Shown here: in pieces, positions 1-7,863 of the stretch
Layout: every line of letters starts with the position of its first letter
Position numbering within the stretch: position 1 is the first letter of the stretch
DNA from: an uncultured Pseudomonadota bacterium
Lineage (GTDB): Bacteria > Desulfobacterota_B > Binatia > UBA9968
NCBI GenBank assembly: GCA_946478635.1
Contig: CAMLCX010000085.1
Location: 1 to 13,259 of the forward strand
Direction of reading: 5' to 3'
Length of the DNA: 13,259 bases
Translations under genes and position numbers: made by a program
Notes under the pieces: generated by a model
Databases searched by the model: none
What the model was told of the DNA's origin: nothing
What the model saw: only the letters and a program-made list of their open reading frames with translations

Positions 1-381
1 ACGGACAATCACCTTACAAGGTTCGCCATTAGAGAACGGATTATTCTGACCCGCTTGCAGGTGAAATTGAATCACCGGAACAGGAACGCGGCCCGGTAAC
101 GTTGTTAGACTTCCACGAAATCCGGCGGACGCGCCATGACAACTAACCTGAGCTCTTGGAGAGAAACATGTGGATCCGCGCATTGACCAAGTCACCCGAA
201 CTTTTGGTTTTCTCAGTTCCTTCCACTCTCCACTTACCGAATGTGAAAGAAAAATTTTCCGGTAGCTCGCCAAAAAATTCCAACGATATTCAATCAGGCC
301 GTAAACTTCTCCACACGAACTGTTGATAACTTTGTTGATTACTCGTATCCCTGTAGGGCAGATCAGCCACAGATGCAGGGC
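1..381 (-). other. Unidentified open frame running off the left edge
   Basis: Reading the minus strand, one frame stays open for 127 codons from just after a TGA at 384-382 to the window edge. The only ATG in it is at 183-181, preceded by a GGTGA-like sequence about eight bases upstream, which would give a 61-residue partial product. The translation has no motif I recognise and is neither clearly membrane-spanning nor low in complexity. It may be the 5' end of a real gene, a decayed gene or chance. Sequence beyond the left edge would decide. Confidence 0.2.
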
Positions 382-602
382 TCAACGGATCGCCCAAATA
401 AACAGCAGATAAATCTGCGCTAGAATCCGATCTTACCAAGTTTCAGTTTTTCTTGTCTTTGGGACCCTTTGCCCGATAAGGGGACAAGTGTCGGTAAACT
501 ACTTCTCTGTGGCGATACCCCGGTGAACGGCCTCACTAGTTATCACCAGCCATCGGCAGAATACGGAACATAACCTTCAAAACCCCGCGGCGGGCCTAAG
601 CA
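382..602. other. Intergenic stretch with no recognisable gene
   Basis: Frames here are short and stop-rich and no RNA gene is apparent. Just past the amidohydrolase stop on the minus strand, a very short GC hairpin (CCCG, loop CCG, CGGG; bases 594-584) is followed by G and four Ts at 582-579. It could be a weak terminator for that gene, but a four-base-pair stem is too small to call with confidence. Confidence 0.3.
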
Positions 603-1664
603 TCAGCTCAAACCGTAAAATTTTTGTGGATTGACCTCGAGAATTTTTCTCGCTGCTGCGGGAGATATCCGATGATCGTTGCGCAGTAGACGAATGGCAT
701 TGAGCTCGGAGGATGGATCGTGGTGGCCGTAGTCAGTGCCGATCATCAGATTGTTCTCGCCGGCATGGCTCAAGACGTAGGGAAGATCGTCGGTGTTTTC
801 GCAGGCCACCCAGATATTATTTGCTGCGAGAGCGTCCGCCGGAAATGATTTGCCCTTGCGGCGGCTACGATCAGCGAGATCGTTCAAGACGTAGGGCACC
901 CATTGGGCGCTGACTTCAACGAAGCCCCAACGGACCCCGGGAAACTTTTTAGGGATTTCCTTTTCGATCAGCGTATGACAGGCGCCGACCACAGCCAGCT
1001 TGAACTTGGTGAAAGTCGTGTCCTCGGCGAAGAAATCATGATGAACGAAGCTGCCATTGGCGGAATGGATGCACACCGGTAGATCGAGGTCCGAAGAGAT
1101 CTGCCAGAGCGGGTAGAAATAGGGATCGCCAAGCGCCCGTTCGCATTCCAGGCCGCGCATGAAGATGCCGCAGGCGCCGTTCTTTTTAGCCCACTCGAGC
1201 TCATACTGCACTGTGCCCGGCGCTTTCTCGAGCAGGCGCAGCGGCGGCTTTGCCACCCAGCGCAAGCGGCCCTTGCCCTGTTGCCAGAGATCGCCCATCC
1301 AGCGGTTGTAGGATTTGCTCAGGGCGCGCTCGCGCTCGCCATCCTGCACGATTGGCCGGAGAAAGAGCGTCGGATAAAGAACCTGAGTCTCGATGCCGAG
1401 CTCATCCATATGAGCGAGGCGCGCTTCGACGCTGAGCATCTCGCGAGACTCCTGCGGGGTGTTGGTGCCAACGTTGCGGTCTTTGCCGTGGGCGCGGCCC
1501 TCGATCACCCAGAAGTCGCGCACCGCGACGCCTTCATTGCTAAGAAGGTCCGCCCCGAACGACTGCGCCATTAGTTGCGGCGCGAACCGCCGCTCATCGG
1601 CCTCGAGATAACTCCAAGTCTGCGCCGTCTCGATCACGTGAGCGTCTGCATCGATCGCTCCCAT
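603..1664 (-). CDS. Metal-dependent amidohydrolase, ACMSD-like (Amidohydro_2 family)
   Basis: This 353-residue protein belongs to the amidohydrolase-2 group of TIM-barrel hydrolases and decarboxylases, which includes ACMSD, OMCA decarboxylase and gamma-resorcylate decarboxylase. Visible family marks are an N-terminal strand-1 metal motif DADAH (residues 5-9), a strand-5-type His in CIHSA (His200), a GFVEVSAQWVPY segment (248-258) and the catalytic metal-binding Asp in IGTDYGHHD (Asp311). Length fits the family. The frame is open upstream to 1847, but the start is set at ATG 1664 because a full AAGGAGG lies six bases before it and the metal motif begins at residue 5. The likely reaction is metal-dependent hydrolysis or non-oxidative decarboxylation in the cytoplasm; the substrate cannot be read from sequence. 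It is transcribed divergently from the penicillin-binding protein gene. Confidence 0.88.
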   Translation of the reverse strand: MGAIDADAHVIETAQTWSYLEADERRFAPQLMAQSFGADLLSNEGVAVRDFWVIEGRAHGKDRNVGTNTPQESREMLSVEARLAHMDELGIETQVLYPTLFLRPIVQDGERERALSKSYNRWMGDLWQQGKGRLRWVAKPPLRLLEKAPGTVQYELEWAKKNGACGIFMRGLECERALGDPYFYPLWQISSDLDLPVCIHSANGSFVHHDFFAEDTTFTKFKLAVVGACHTLIEKEIPKKFPGVRWGFVEVSAQWVPYVLNDLADRSRRKGKSFPADALAANNIWVACENTDDLPYVLSHAGENNLMIGTDYGHHDPSSELNAIRLLRNDHRISPAAARKILEVNPQKFYGLS

Positions 1665-2060
1665 TGGCTTCCTCCTTGAGTGTTCTACCGCCGGCGATTG
1701 GCGGGACCCTGCACCAGCAAGTTTGTTTAATGCTTTTTCATAAGTCTCACGGTGAGCGCAAGAGCTAAGCGGCAGGATCGTGGTTAATGTTGGAACGGCT
1801 TGAACGTCTGAAGCGATTGGCATGATGGAACCGCCGGACCGGCCCAAGTTTGCCCAGCTTTATTGCGAGCGACCTTTCGGCATGCTTTCCTAGAAGGGTC
1901 GTGACTGTCGATATCCATACCGAAAAGCAGCCGATGGACATCATGCAGCGGGTTGGTCCGCAAAGCGATAGGGTAGCCGATCCGCTTAAAAGTGCGTGGT
2001 TGTCCGCGATTCGGTCCTCGTGGATCATTGACGTAGCGCCGAAAAACCCGAGGAAGTTAG
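1665..2060. other. Divergent intergenic region
   Basis: These 396 bases lie between the divergent amidohydrolase and penicillin-binding protein genes and should hold both promoters. Frames on both strands are open for 60 to 90 codons but show no family resemblance, and the minus-strand one is only the upstream extension of the amidohydrolase frame. A short GCCGG-A-CCGGC inverted repeat occurs near 1832-1842. I could not identify a convincing -35/-10 pair. Confidence 0.4.
1671..1677 (-). promoter_or_regulatory. Shine-Dalgarno site that fixes the amidohydrolase start
   Basis: AAGGAGG on the minus strand lies six bases before ATG 1664. It favours this start over ATGs further upstream in the same open frame, the furthest at 1847. 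Confidence 0.8.
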
Positions 2061-4532
2061 GTGGCTAAAGACCTACGAGATCCAGATTGGGTGAAGAGCT
2101 TCTACAGGCTGCTCGCGGGCTACTTCCAGGCCGTGATCGCTCCCTCCTCGAGCCGGCGGGTAAGAATGATCGCGGGGGTTAAGCTGCTAGCATTCGTGGC
2201 CGCGGTTGGAACAGCGCTCTTATGCGCCTATGCCCTCATCTTGATCCCATTCACGCCGAGTATCGCAAATATACGGAAAGCCAAAATCGACCAACCCAGC
2301 GTGCTCGTTTCGGCCGATGGCAGGCGGCTCGCTAGCTTTAAGCCGATGAATCGCGAGTGGGTTGGCTTAGATAGGATCTCGCCGCATGTGGTCAATGCGC
2401 TGTTAGCTACCGAAGACCACCGTTTTTATCAACACTTCGGAATAGATTTGTTTCGGACGGTCGGGGGCATCCTGCACACCATCATCGGCGATCCGGAGGG
2501 CGGTTCTACGCTCACCCAGCAACTCGCGCGCAATCTCTATCCGGAGGAAGTCGGTCGGAAACGGACGATCACGCGGAAAATCAAGGAGACGATCACCGCG
2601 ACCAAAATCGAATATGCTTATACAAAGAAAGAAATACTGGAGACTTATCTCAACACGATCCCGTTTCTGTACAACGCATTCGGTATCGAGATGGCGGCGC
2701 GCACGTACTTCGACAAGCCCGCGCAAAAACTGACTGTCCTGGAAAGCGCAACTCTGATCGCCATGTTAAAAGGCACCAGCTATTACAACCCTGTGCTCAA
2801 TCCCGAGCGCGCGCTGGCGCGCCGCAACGTCGTGCTGGCGCAAATGGTCAAGCACGGCGCATTGAGGCAGGCCGATTTCGATCGGCTAAAAACCCGGCCC
2901 ATACGACTCGATTTCGAACGCCAGCCGGATGCCATCGGCTCCGCGCCGCATCTCGCCGCGCACATTCGCAAATGGTTGATCGATTTTGCCGATCGCAACG
3001 ACCTCAACATCTACGCCGATGGATTGATCGTGCACACGACCATCGACTCACGCCTGCAAGCGGTAGCCAATGAATCCGTAAGCCGCCAGATGGAAGCATT
3101 GCAGGCGGTCGCGGACGTCGAGTGGGGAATGGGTTCCGAACGGGTGCTGTCGGCGAGCACCAGCGCCTACGTCGAACAGCGGCGGCGCGTGCCGCCTTTC
3201 GGGTATTTTTGGAAAACCAAGTCCGCCTTGGTCGACGCGTTCATACGAGAGTCCGCGGCTTACAAAAGCGTCGTGGGATCCGGCGTGACGCCTGAAACCG
3301 CATTGGCCCAGTTGAAAGGCAATCGTGAATTCATGGCCAAGCTGCGCGCCGACAAAACGCGTTTGCAGGCGGGCTTGGTCGCCATCGATCCGGCCACCGG
3401 TCACATCAAGGCGTGGGTCGGGAGCCGCGACTTCAAGACCGATCAATTCGATCATGTAGGGCAAGCCCGGCGCCAACCCGGTTCGACGTTCAAGCTGTTT
3501 GTTTACGGCGCGGCATTCGAGGAGGGGATGCCGCCGGACAAGCGCTTTACTGATCGCGCGGTGGAAATTTCTCTGCCGGACGGGACCGTATGGCGCCCGT
3601 CCGATCTATCGCCGCCGAGCGGCCGGTCCATGACGGCGCGGGAGGGGCTCATCTATTCGAAAAACACCATCACCGCCCAGGTCATGCAGGAAGTCGGGCC
3701 GAAAAAAACCGCCGAGCTTGCGCGTAGGATGGGGGTTAACCAAAGCAAGCTCGACGAAGTGCCGTCCCTGGCGCTCGGCACGAGCCCGGTAACCCCGTTG
3801 GAGATGGTCACCGCTTACAGCGCTCTCGCTGCGCGCGGCGCCTACCGCCAGCCGATTTTTATCACCCGCGTGACGGATAAGAACGGCTATGTGCTCGCCG
3901 AATTCCAAAGCGAAAGCCGGCGCGTCATGTCGGACACAACCGTGGGTATTTTGATCAACATGCTGCGCGACGCCGTCGACCTGGGCACCGGCCAGGCGGT
4001 ACGTAGCAGGTTCGGGCTGCGAGCCGATGTCGCGGGGAAAACGGGCACCACGCAAAACAATACCGACGGCTGGTTTATCCTGATGCATCCGCGGCTCGTG
4101 GCCGGAGCGTGGGTCGGCTTCAACGATTCGCGGGTTACCATGCGCAGCAATTATTGGGGCGAGGGCGGACACAACGCCGTGCTGTTGGTCGGTGATTTTT
4201 TTCAGCACACGCTCGATGCCCGCTTTATCGACGGCAGCGCACAATTCCCGTACGGTAAGCCGCGGGATTCGGTCTTGGAGCCCTATCTCGACGCCGCGAA
4301 AGATTGGCTGGCTCCAGCCTTGGACTGGTTGTTCGGAACCAGAGCCGAACGTCCGCCGCAGCGCGATCCGTCCAATGAAGCGCCAAGAGAAGGAGTCGAA
4401 GATCTGATGGAGCAGCAACGGGCACAGAGAGAGATGGAAAGGCAGCGACAAAAGGAGCAGCTGATGGAGCGCTTAAGGCAGAAGCAAGAGCAGTACGAGC
4501 GCGAGCAGCTGGACCGGGAAGGCTACAAGTAG
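2061..4532 (+). CDS. Class A penicillin-binding protein (bifunctional PBP1A-type)
   Basis: The 823-residue product polymerises glycan strands and cross-links peptides in the periplasm. One transmembrane anchor is at about residues 42-64. A GT51 transglycosylase domain follows: TEDHRF with catalytic Glu118, GGSTLTQQLARN (148-158), the RKIKE segment with Glu176, and the IPF..NAFGIEMAARTYF region. The transpeptidase domain carries SxxK as STFK (Ser475, Lys478), SKN (533-535) and KTGTT (660-664), so both active sites look intact. The last 55 or so residues are rich in Arg, Gln and Glu and probably form a coiled coil or disordered tail. The start is GTG 2061, with GAGG seven bases upstream. Overall architecture is PBP1A or PBP1C/MrcA-like; I do not assign a symbol because the paralogue type is uncertain. 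Confidence 0.93.
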   Translation: MAKDLRDPDWVKSFYRLLAGYFQAVIAPSSSRRVRMIAGVKLLAFVAAVGTALLCAYALILIPFTPSIANIRKAKIDQPSVLVSADGRRLASFKPMNREWVGLDRISPHVVNALLATEDHRFYQHFGIDLFRTVGGILHTIIGDPEGGSTLTQQLARNLYPEEVGRKRTITRKIKETITATKIEYAYTKKEILETYLNTIPFLYNAFGIEMAARTYFDKPAQKLTVLESATLIAMLKGTSYYNPVLNPERALARRNVVLAQMVKHGALRQADFDRLKTRPIRLDFERQPDAIGSAPHLAAHIRKWLIDFADRNDLNIYADGLIVHTTIDSRLQAVANESVSRQMEALQAVADVEWGMGSERVLSASTSAYVEQRRRVPPFGYFWKTKSALVDAFIRESAAYKSVVGSGVTPETALAQLKGNREFMAKLRADKTRLQAGLVAIDPATGHIKAWVGSRDFKTDQFDHVGQARRQPGSTFKLFVYGAAFEEGMPPDKRFTDRAVEISLPDGTVWRPSDLSPPSGRSMTAREGLIYSKNTITAQVMQEVGPKKTAELARRMGVNQSKLDEVPSLALGTSPVTPLEMVTAYSALAARGAYRQPIFITRVTDKNGYVLAEFQSESRRVMSDTTVGILINMLRDAVDLGTGQAVRSRFGLRADVAGKTGTTQNNTDGWFILMHPRLVAGAWVGFNDSRVTMRSNYWGEGGHNAVLLVGDFFQHTLDARFIDGSAQFPYGKPRDSVLEPYLDAAKDWLAPALDWLFGTRAERPPQRDPSNEAPREGVEDLMEQQRAQREMERQRQKEQLMERLRQKQEQYEREQLDREGYK

Positions 4533-4610
4533 CGGGGTCGGGATAATTTTGGCGCGCACGATTCGACGGCGTGCTCTATGTTTGATGCAGTCCAAAAACC
4601 TTCAACTGTT

Positions 4611-5645
4611 TTATGACTGGGCCCCTTTCTTTAGCGATTCGGTGAGCTCGCGCAGATACTCTTCTTGTTCCTTGGCCTCGTACAATGCCATGGATCCGTC
4701 ATTTTTCAGCGGCATGCCGCCGATGAAGTGGAACGCATGGGCATCCCAGTCGTAGAATTCGTCGCCGCGTTCGCAGATCTGTTTCCACTTGAGGCCGACC
4801 GGACTGCGGTGGAGACCCGTGCGCGCTGGAAGCGCTTGCTGCTGCTCGACGGTCAGGTTGGCATTTGCCTTGTCAGTTTCCTCTTCGGGCAGGCCCTCCC
4901 ACATGCGCCGGTAGTTTGGAAAGAATTCCTCCTCGCGCACCGTCAACGCGGTGTGCATGTCCCACCACGGTCCGTGTCCCGCGACCCGCTCATCGACTTT
5001 ATCGACCAACTTGTACACCAGGCGGGCGCCCGCTCGTAAGCGCAGCACGAGCGTACCCTCGGCCGTCTTGGAGCTTTGCTCGGGCTCGATGCCGCAATAT
5101 TTTTCGAAGAAGGCAGCGGTCCGGGAAAGGTCGCGGCAACCATAGACCGCGTGGCTGATGCGGCCGACTTTCGCTTCCGTGGCGATCTCCATGGCGCCTT
5201 CGGGCATATGCGCCGGTGCCCAGAATTCATATTGATTGCCATCGGGGTCGGCCAAGTAGATGGCTGTGCCTTCGTCGCCATCCGTTGCGGTTTTTACCGG
5301 ATCGGTGTGCGGAATCTTGTGTTGATCGAGCCGGTGCAGGTGCATGGCGATGTCCTCGGGCCGGATGTAAAAGCCGCAGCGCGGCAGCTCCTTGCCCAGC
5401 TCGTTTGCCGGCGGGTAGATCTCGGGCTGCAGGAACGCGCCGATGCGGCACGACCCGCCTTCCCACCATAGAAAGCAGATGATCTTGATGTTCTTCTTGC
5501 GCGCCGCGGTCGTCAGACCTGTGAACGGCCTTCGCGTCAAGCCGATTCCATTCACGGCCCAATCCGCCCAGGCGACCATGTCGTTGGTGCCGACGACAAA
5601 ATGATCGATCCAGTGGGCCGCGCCTTTGGGTTCGACAGTGTTCAT
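4611..5645 (-). CDS. Two-module VOC superfamily protein (glyoxalase or extradiol dioxygenase-like)
   Basis: The 344-residue protein contains two vicinal-oxygen-chelate modules. The first begins HWIDHFVVGT (residues 11-20, His15) and ends in ADPDGNQYEFWAP (132-144, Glu140), the typical His...Glu metal-ligand arrangement. The second begins GRISHAVYGCRDL (161-173, His165) and includes His231. Two fused modules are the plan of type I extradiol ring-cleavage dioxygenases and of some glyoxalase-like enzymes. The usual third ligand of the second module is not obvious, so ring cleavage is possible but unproven. Residues 235-300 are an insertion or extension rich in Glu. The start is ATG 5645, with AAGGAG six bases upstream, in preference to the longer frame from 5804. 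It converges with the penicillin-binding protein gene across 78 bases. Confidence 0.8.
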   Translation of the reverse strand: MNTVEPKGAAHWIDHFVVGTNDMVAWADWAVNGIGLTRRPFTGLTTAARKKNIKIICFLWWEGGSCRIGAFLQPEIYPPANELGKELPRCGFYIRPEDIAMHLHRLDQHKIPHTDPVKTATDGDEGTAIYLADPDGNQYEFWAPAHMPEGAMEIATEAKVGRISHAVYGCRDLSRTAAFFEKYCGIEPEQSSKTAEGTLVLRLRAGARLVYKLVDKVDERVAGHGPWWDMHTALTVREEEFFPNYRRMWEGLPEEETDKANANLTVEQQQALPARTGLHRSPVGLKWKQICERGDEFYDWDAHAFHFIGGMPLKNDGSMALYEAKEQEEYLRELTESLKKGAQS

Positions 5646-5650
5646 GAAGA

Positions 5651-5657
5651 TCTCCTT
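5651..5657 (-). promoter_or_regulatory. Shine-Dalgarno site that fixes the VOC protein start
   Basis: AAGGAGA on the minus strand lies directly upstream of ATG 5645 at normal spacing. It excludes the 53-codon upstream extension, which has no VOC resemblance. Confidence 0.75.
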
Positions 5658-5693
5658 AAAGTTTTTAACTCGTTCAAACCCCCTCCTTTTTTC

Positions 5694-5717
5694 CCGTTCC
5701 CGCGTCGGCGGGGACGG
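5694..5717. repeat. GC-rich hairpin, REP-like, in the VOC gene leader
   Basis: CCGTTCCCGC and GCGGGGACGG flank a GTCG loop and can form a ten-base-pair stem, with one G-T wobble when read as plus-strand RNA. The CCCGC/GCGGG core resembles the hairpin repeats at 12598-12676. It lies about 50 bases upstream of the VOC start, so it could act in that leader or be a further member of the repeat family. No T-run follows on either strand, so a terminator is unlikely. Confidence 0.45.
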
Positions 5718-6184
5718 CCGGCACTTCCCGGGGCTGGTCGAAGGAAGGTGTTCGTTAGCACAACTTCTCGGCGCGACGGTACGAAACGAGAGAATTTCTG
5801 TCAAGCGGCTTGGTTCGTGCCAGCCAATCGAAGTTACGCCGCCGGAACGATGAGATCAGATTCATATTGAAGCCAAAAGCTTGACGTTGCTCGAATGATA
5901 GGGCATTTTTCAAGCAATTTCTAAAACGCATGTTTTTCGGATAACCAGCCGTTTCCGCAAATTATCGCGTCGGGGATCGTTGTAATCCTTCCTTTGTAGG
6001 CGAAGTGAGCGTTTGTCATGCCGACGATTAACGGCATCAATTTCGTTTTCGGTTCAAGTTCAAGAACCGCCTGGATTCGGTGGTCGTCGGAAAGACGGGA
6101 ACAAGACTCGGATTTCAGAAATAGTTTCACAACCCCTCGGAATGGAGCGCGGGTCGTTCAGTTAAGGAATCGCACGATAGTTCA

Positions 6185-6826
6185 TTGCATCGTAATAGTC
6201 TTTTGTTACGAATCGATGCTAACTTTGAAAACTTCGTGCTCGAGTCGCGAGTGGCTGTCACCGGGATGAGCATCGTCGCGCCGGAGCTGGCGCAGAAACG
6301 TCTCGAACTGTTGAGGCGCGTTTTGCCGGCATCTCGTGTCGGCGTTTTGTGGAATCCGTTGAATGCGGGAAACATCAACGAATGGGTACAGACCAGGGTC
6401 GCTGCGAAAGGATTGAAGATAGCATTGGTTTCGCGCGAGGTGCGCCAACCCAAAGACATCCATCGAGCCTTCAGATCATTGACACCCCAGAACGTCGACG
6501 CCCTGATCACCCTCACCGACGCGGTCTTGAGCAGCGGTCGAACGGAGATCGTACAGCTTGCGGCAAACACCCGGCTGCCGGGCATGTTTCACCTTCGGGA
6601 TTTTGTCGAGGAGGGCGGCCTCATGAGCTATGGACCCGATTTGCACAACTCTTTTCACCGCGCCGCTTTCTACGTCGATCGTATTCTCAAGGGCGCCAGC
6701 CCGGCCACGCTGCCAGTCGAACAGCCGATCAAGTTCGCACTGGTGATCAATCTGCAAACAGCCAAACAGATCGGCGTCACAATTCCCGCCGATGTGTTGG
6801 CACTGGCAGATAGAGTAATCAAATAA
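6185..6826 (+). pseudogene. ABC transporter substrate-binding protein, N-terminally truncated
   Basis: The 213-codon frame matches the C-terminal part of the ABC_sub_bind family (TrpX-like, usually about 320 residues). Recognisable blocks include a VTG.SI.APELA.KRLELL segment, VGVLWNP, a LITLTDAVL region near mid-length, LPGMFHLRDFVEEGGLMSYGPD, RAAFYVDRILKGASPATLPVEQP and the closing KFALVINLQTAKQIGVTIP. Similarity begins only near residue 21 (about 6245). The signal peptide and most of the first binding lobe, roughly 120-130 residues, are absent, and the first 20 residues look unrelated. It cannot be exported or bind ligand normally, so I call it a pseudogene remnant made by an upstream deletion or recombination. 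The rest of the frame has no internal stop, suggesting recent loss. No permease or ATPase gene is adjacent. Confidence 0.75.
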
Positions 6827-6957
6827 ACCGGCTCGTGGGCCAAGGTTTTGCAGAACGAACTTAAATTGCGAGCTTGAAGACAAGTAACGGTAGTGGTGTC
6901 GCCAGTATCCAACCGCGATCGTTTGTGATGTTCAGCTAAAAAAGTCCGCCCTCTGTA

Positions 6958-7389
6958 TCAGTCCTCCTTCATCGAAATGCGTCCGTCTTGCTGGATGGTC
7001 CATAAGGGGTTGTGGGCGATCTCCCAGGTGTGTCCATCGGGGTCGGAAAAATATCCGGAGTATCCGCCCCAGAAGGTTTTGCGAGGTTGCCGTAGAATAG
7101 TTGCGCCGTGGCTTTTCAATCGCGCAAAAATTGCGTCGACTTCGTCCTCGTTTCGAGCATTGTGCCCAAGCGCGTAACCTCGGTAGGGCGGTATGCTATC
7201 GGCTGGTATGCCCATATCCTTCGCCAGCTCATCGTGCGGCCAAAGGGCGAAGGCAACTCCGTTCAGATCGAAAAAGACAACCCCGGGCGGGCTTGATTCT
7301 GGCTTCCAACCGATGACGTGCTCGTAGAAATCCACGGCGCGTTTCAGATCGGCCACACCGAGTGTGATTAAACTTATTCGTTGGTCCAT
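6958..7389 (-). CDS. VOC/glyoxalase family protein
   Basis: This 143-residue single-module VOC protein starts with the characteristic ISLITLGVADLKRAVDFYE strand and helix and ends with SGYFSDPDGHTWEIAHNP, where Glu123 is a likely metal ligand. Family members act as glyoxalases, antibiotic-resistance proteins, isomerases or epimerases, or have unknown roles, and the substrate cannot be deduced. Length is normal for the family. ATG 7389 is the natural start, since the fold begins at residue 5, although the ribosome site (TTAGGG, five bases upstream, or AGGAGT further out) is weak. It is downstream of, and in the same direction as, the small membrane protein gene, separated by 65 bases that contain a strong palindrome. 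It converges with the truncated substrate-binding gene. Confidence 0.85.
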   Translation of the reverse strand: MDQRISLITLGVADLKRAVDFYEHVIGWKPESSPPGVVFFDLNGVAFALWPHDELAKDMGIPADSIPPYRGYALGHNARNEDEVDAIFARLKSHGATILRQPRKTFWGGYSGYFSDPDGHTWEIAHNPLWTIQQDGRISMKED

Positions 7390-7420
7390 CGATGCCCTAA
7401 GACTCCTGCTCTAGTTCTCG

Positions 7421-7453
7421 GCTGATCCCCCGTCGTTATCACCGGTGATCAGC
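7421..7453. promoter_or_regulatory. Nested palindrome upstream of the VOC gene
   Basis: A perfect 12-base palindrome, ATCACCGGTGAT (7438-7449), lies inside a larger inverted repeat with arms GCTGATC (7421-7427) and GATCAGC (7447-7453). It fills the gap between the small membrane protein gene and the VOC gene. It could be a repressor operator for the VOC gene. No T-run follows on the minus strand, which argues against a terminator. Confidence 0.4.
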
Positions 7454-7454
7454 T

Positions 7455-7682
7455 TCAGCCGTTTGTATCTGTAATATCGCGTTCGCTCTCTGAGAGCTGT
7501 ATCTGGGGATCGTCGATGGTCCCGGAGGGTTGCAAAAAAGAACGCTTGGCAGCGTCAGGGCGATGCCAAGGAGTGCCTTCGGCTCGGGGGTGCCGAGTTG
7601 GCGGGCCCAACCAGATGAGCAAGATCACCCATGCGAAACAGAAGCCACTTAGCGACAGCAGAACCCAGTTCAAAATATCCAC
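7455..7682 (-). CDS. Small single-span membrane protein, hypothetical
   Basis: The predicted 75-residue product starts with one clear hydrophobic segment (about residues 5-25, WVLLSLSGFCFAWVILLIWL) followed by a positively charged stretch and a polar tail. This is the usual layout of a small inner-membrane protein with its C-terminus in the cytoplasm. The start is GTG 7682 with only a weak AGGT upstream. No family is recognised and no function is proposed. It is divergent from the IclR operon and could share its control region. The hydrophobic start supports a real gene, but the weak ribosome site keeps confidence moderate. Confidence 0.45.
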   Translation of the reverse strand: MDILNWVLLSLSGFCFAWVILLIWLGPPTRHPRAEGTPWHRPDAAKRSFLQPSGTIDDPQIQLSESERDITDTNG

Positions 7683-7794
7683 GATCTACCTGTCCAATGA
7701 TAATGGCCGAGAGAAATGCCATGGGAGAATAGAGAAGTCAATATCCAGAATCGGAGTAAAACTGGGAATTTGTCGACGAACGCAGGCCAAACTC

Positions 7795-7824
7795 TTGACT
7801 GGATAGTGAGGGCTACGCTACTAG
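7795..7824 (+). promoter_or_regulatory. Candidate sigma-70 promoter for the IclR-led operon
   Basis: TTGACT at 7795-7800 is a good -35 hexamer. TACTAG at 7819-7824, 18 bases further on, is a weak -10 with three of six consensus positions. Transcription from here would begin near 7832, upstream of the 7847-7863 palindrome and the proposed GTG start. This is by eye only. Confidence 0.3.
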
Positions 7825-7846
7825 AATTACATCTCTGTGACAGGAT

Positions 7847-7863
7847 ATTCCATATTGTGGAAT
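7847..7863. promoter_or_regulatory. Candidate IclR-type operator overlapping the regulator start
   Basis: ATTCCA-TATTG-TGGAAT is a perfect 6-5-6 inverted repeat, and pairing continues outward at two of the next three positions. IclR-family operators are often short palindromes built on TGGAA/TTCCA half-sites, for example the E. coli IclR site. This one sits across the proposed GTG start (7857-7859) of the IclR-family gene at the head of the operon, where binding would block transcription or translation of the whole set. Confidence 0.55.

Larger units (their letters stand above)
5646..6184. other. Gene-poor stretch, possibly decayed
   Basis: These 539 bases separate the VOC gene from the truncated substrate-binding gene. 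They hold the VOC leader with a strong hairpin at 5694-5717, then comparatively AT-rich sequence from about 5860. Short frames on both strands (for example a GTG-started 69-codon minus-strand frame at 5921-6130) have no usable ribosome site and no recognisable family. The stretch lies where the missing N-terminal part of the neighbouring substrate-binding gene would be, but I could not recognise that part in any frame. Confidence 0.4.

Noticed and set aside
1665..1847. Upstream extension of the amidohydrolase frame, 61 codons
   Set aside because: A perfect Shine-Dalgarno and the metal motif place the start at 1664; the extension has no family resemblance.
3606..4451. Long minus-strand frame of 281 codons inside the penicillin-binding protein gene
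   Set aside because: It is antisense to a gene with intact catalytic motifs, and its translation shows no domain.
4551..4582. GCACG/CGTGC inverted repeat between the convergent genes as a shared terminator
   Set aside because: Only five base pairs with a long loop and no T-run.
5646..5804. Upstream extension of the VOC frame, 53 codons
   Set aside because: Strong ribosome site at 5651-5657 and the VOC fold beginning at residue 11 fix the start at 5645.
5921..6130. GTG-started 69-codon minus-strand frame in the gene-poor stretch
   Set aside because: The purine-rich stretch is only two bases from the start, and no family is recognisable.
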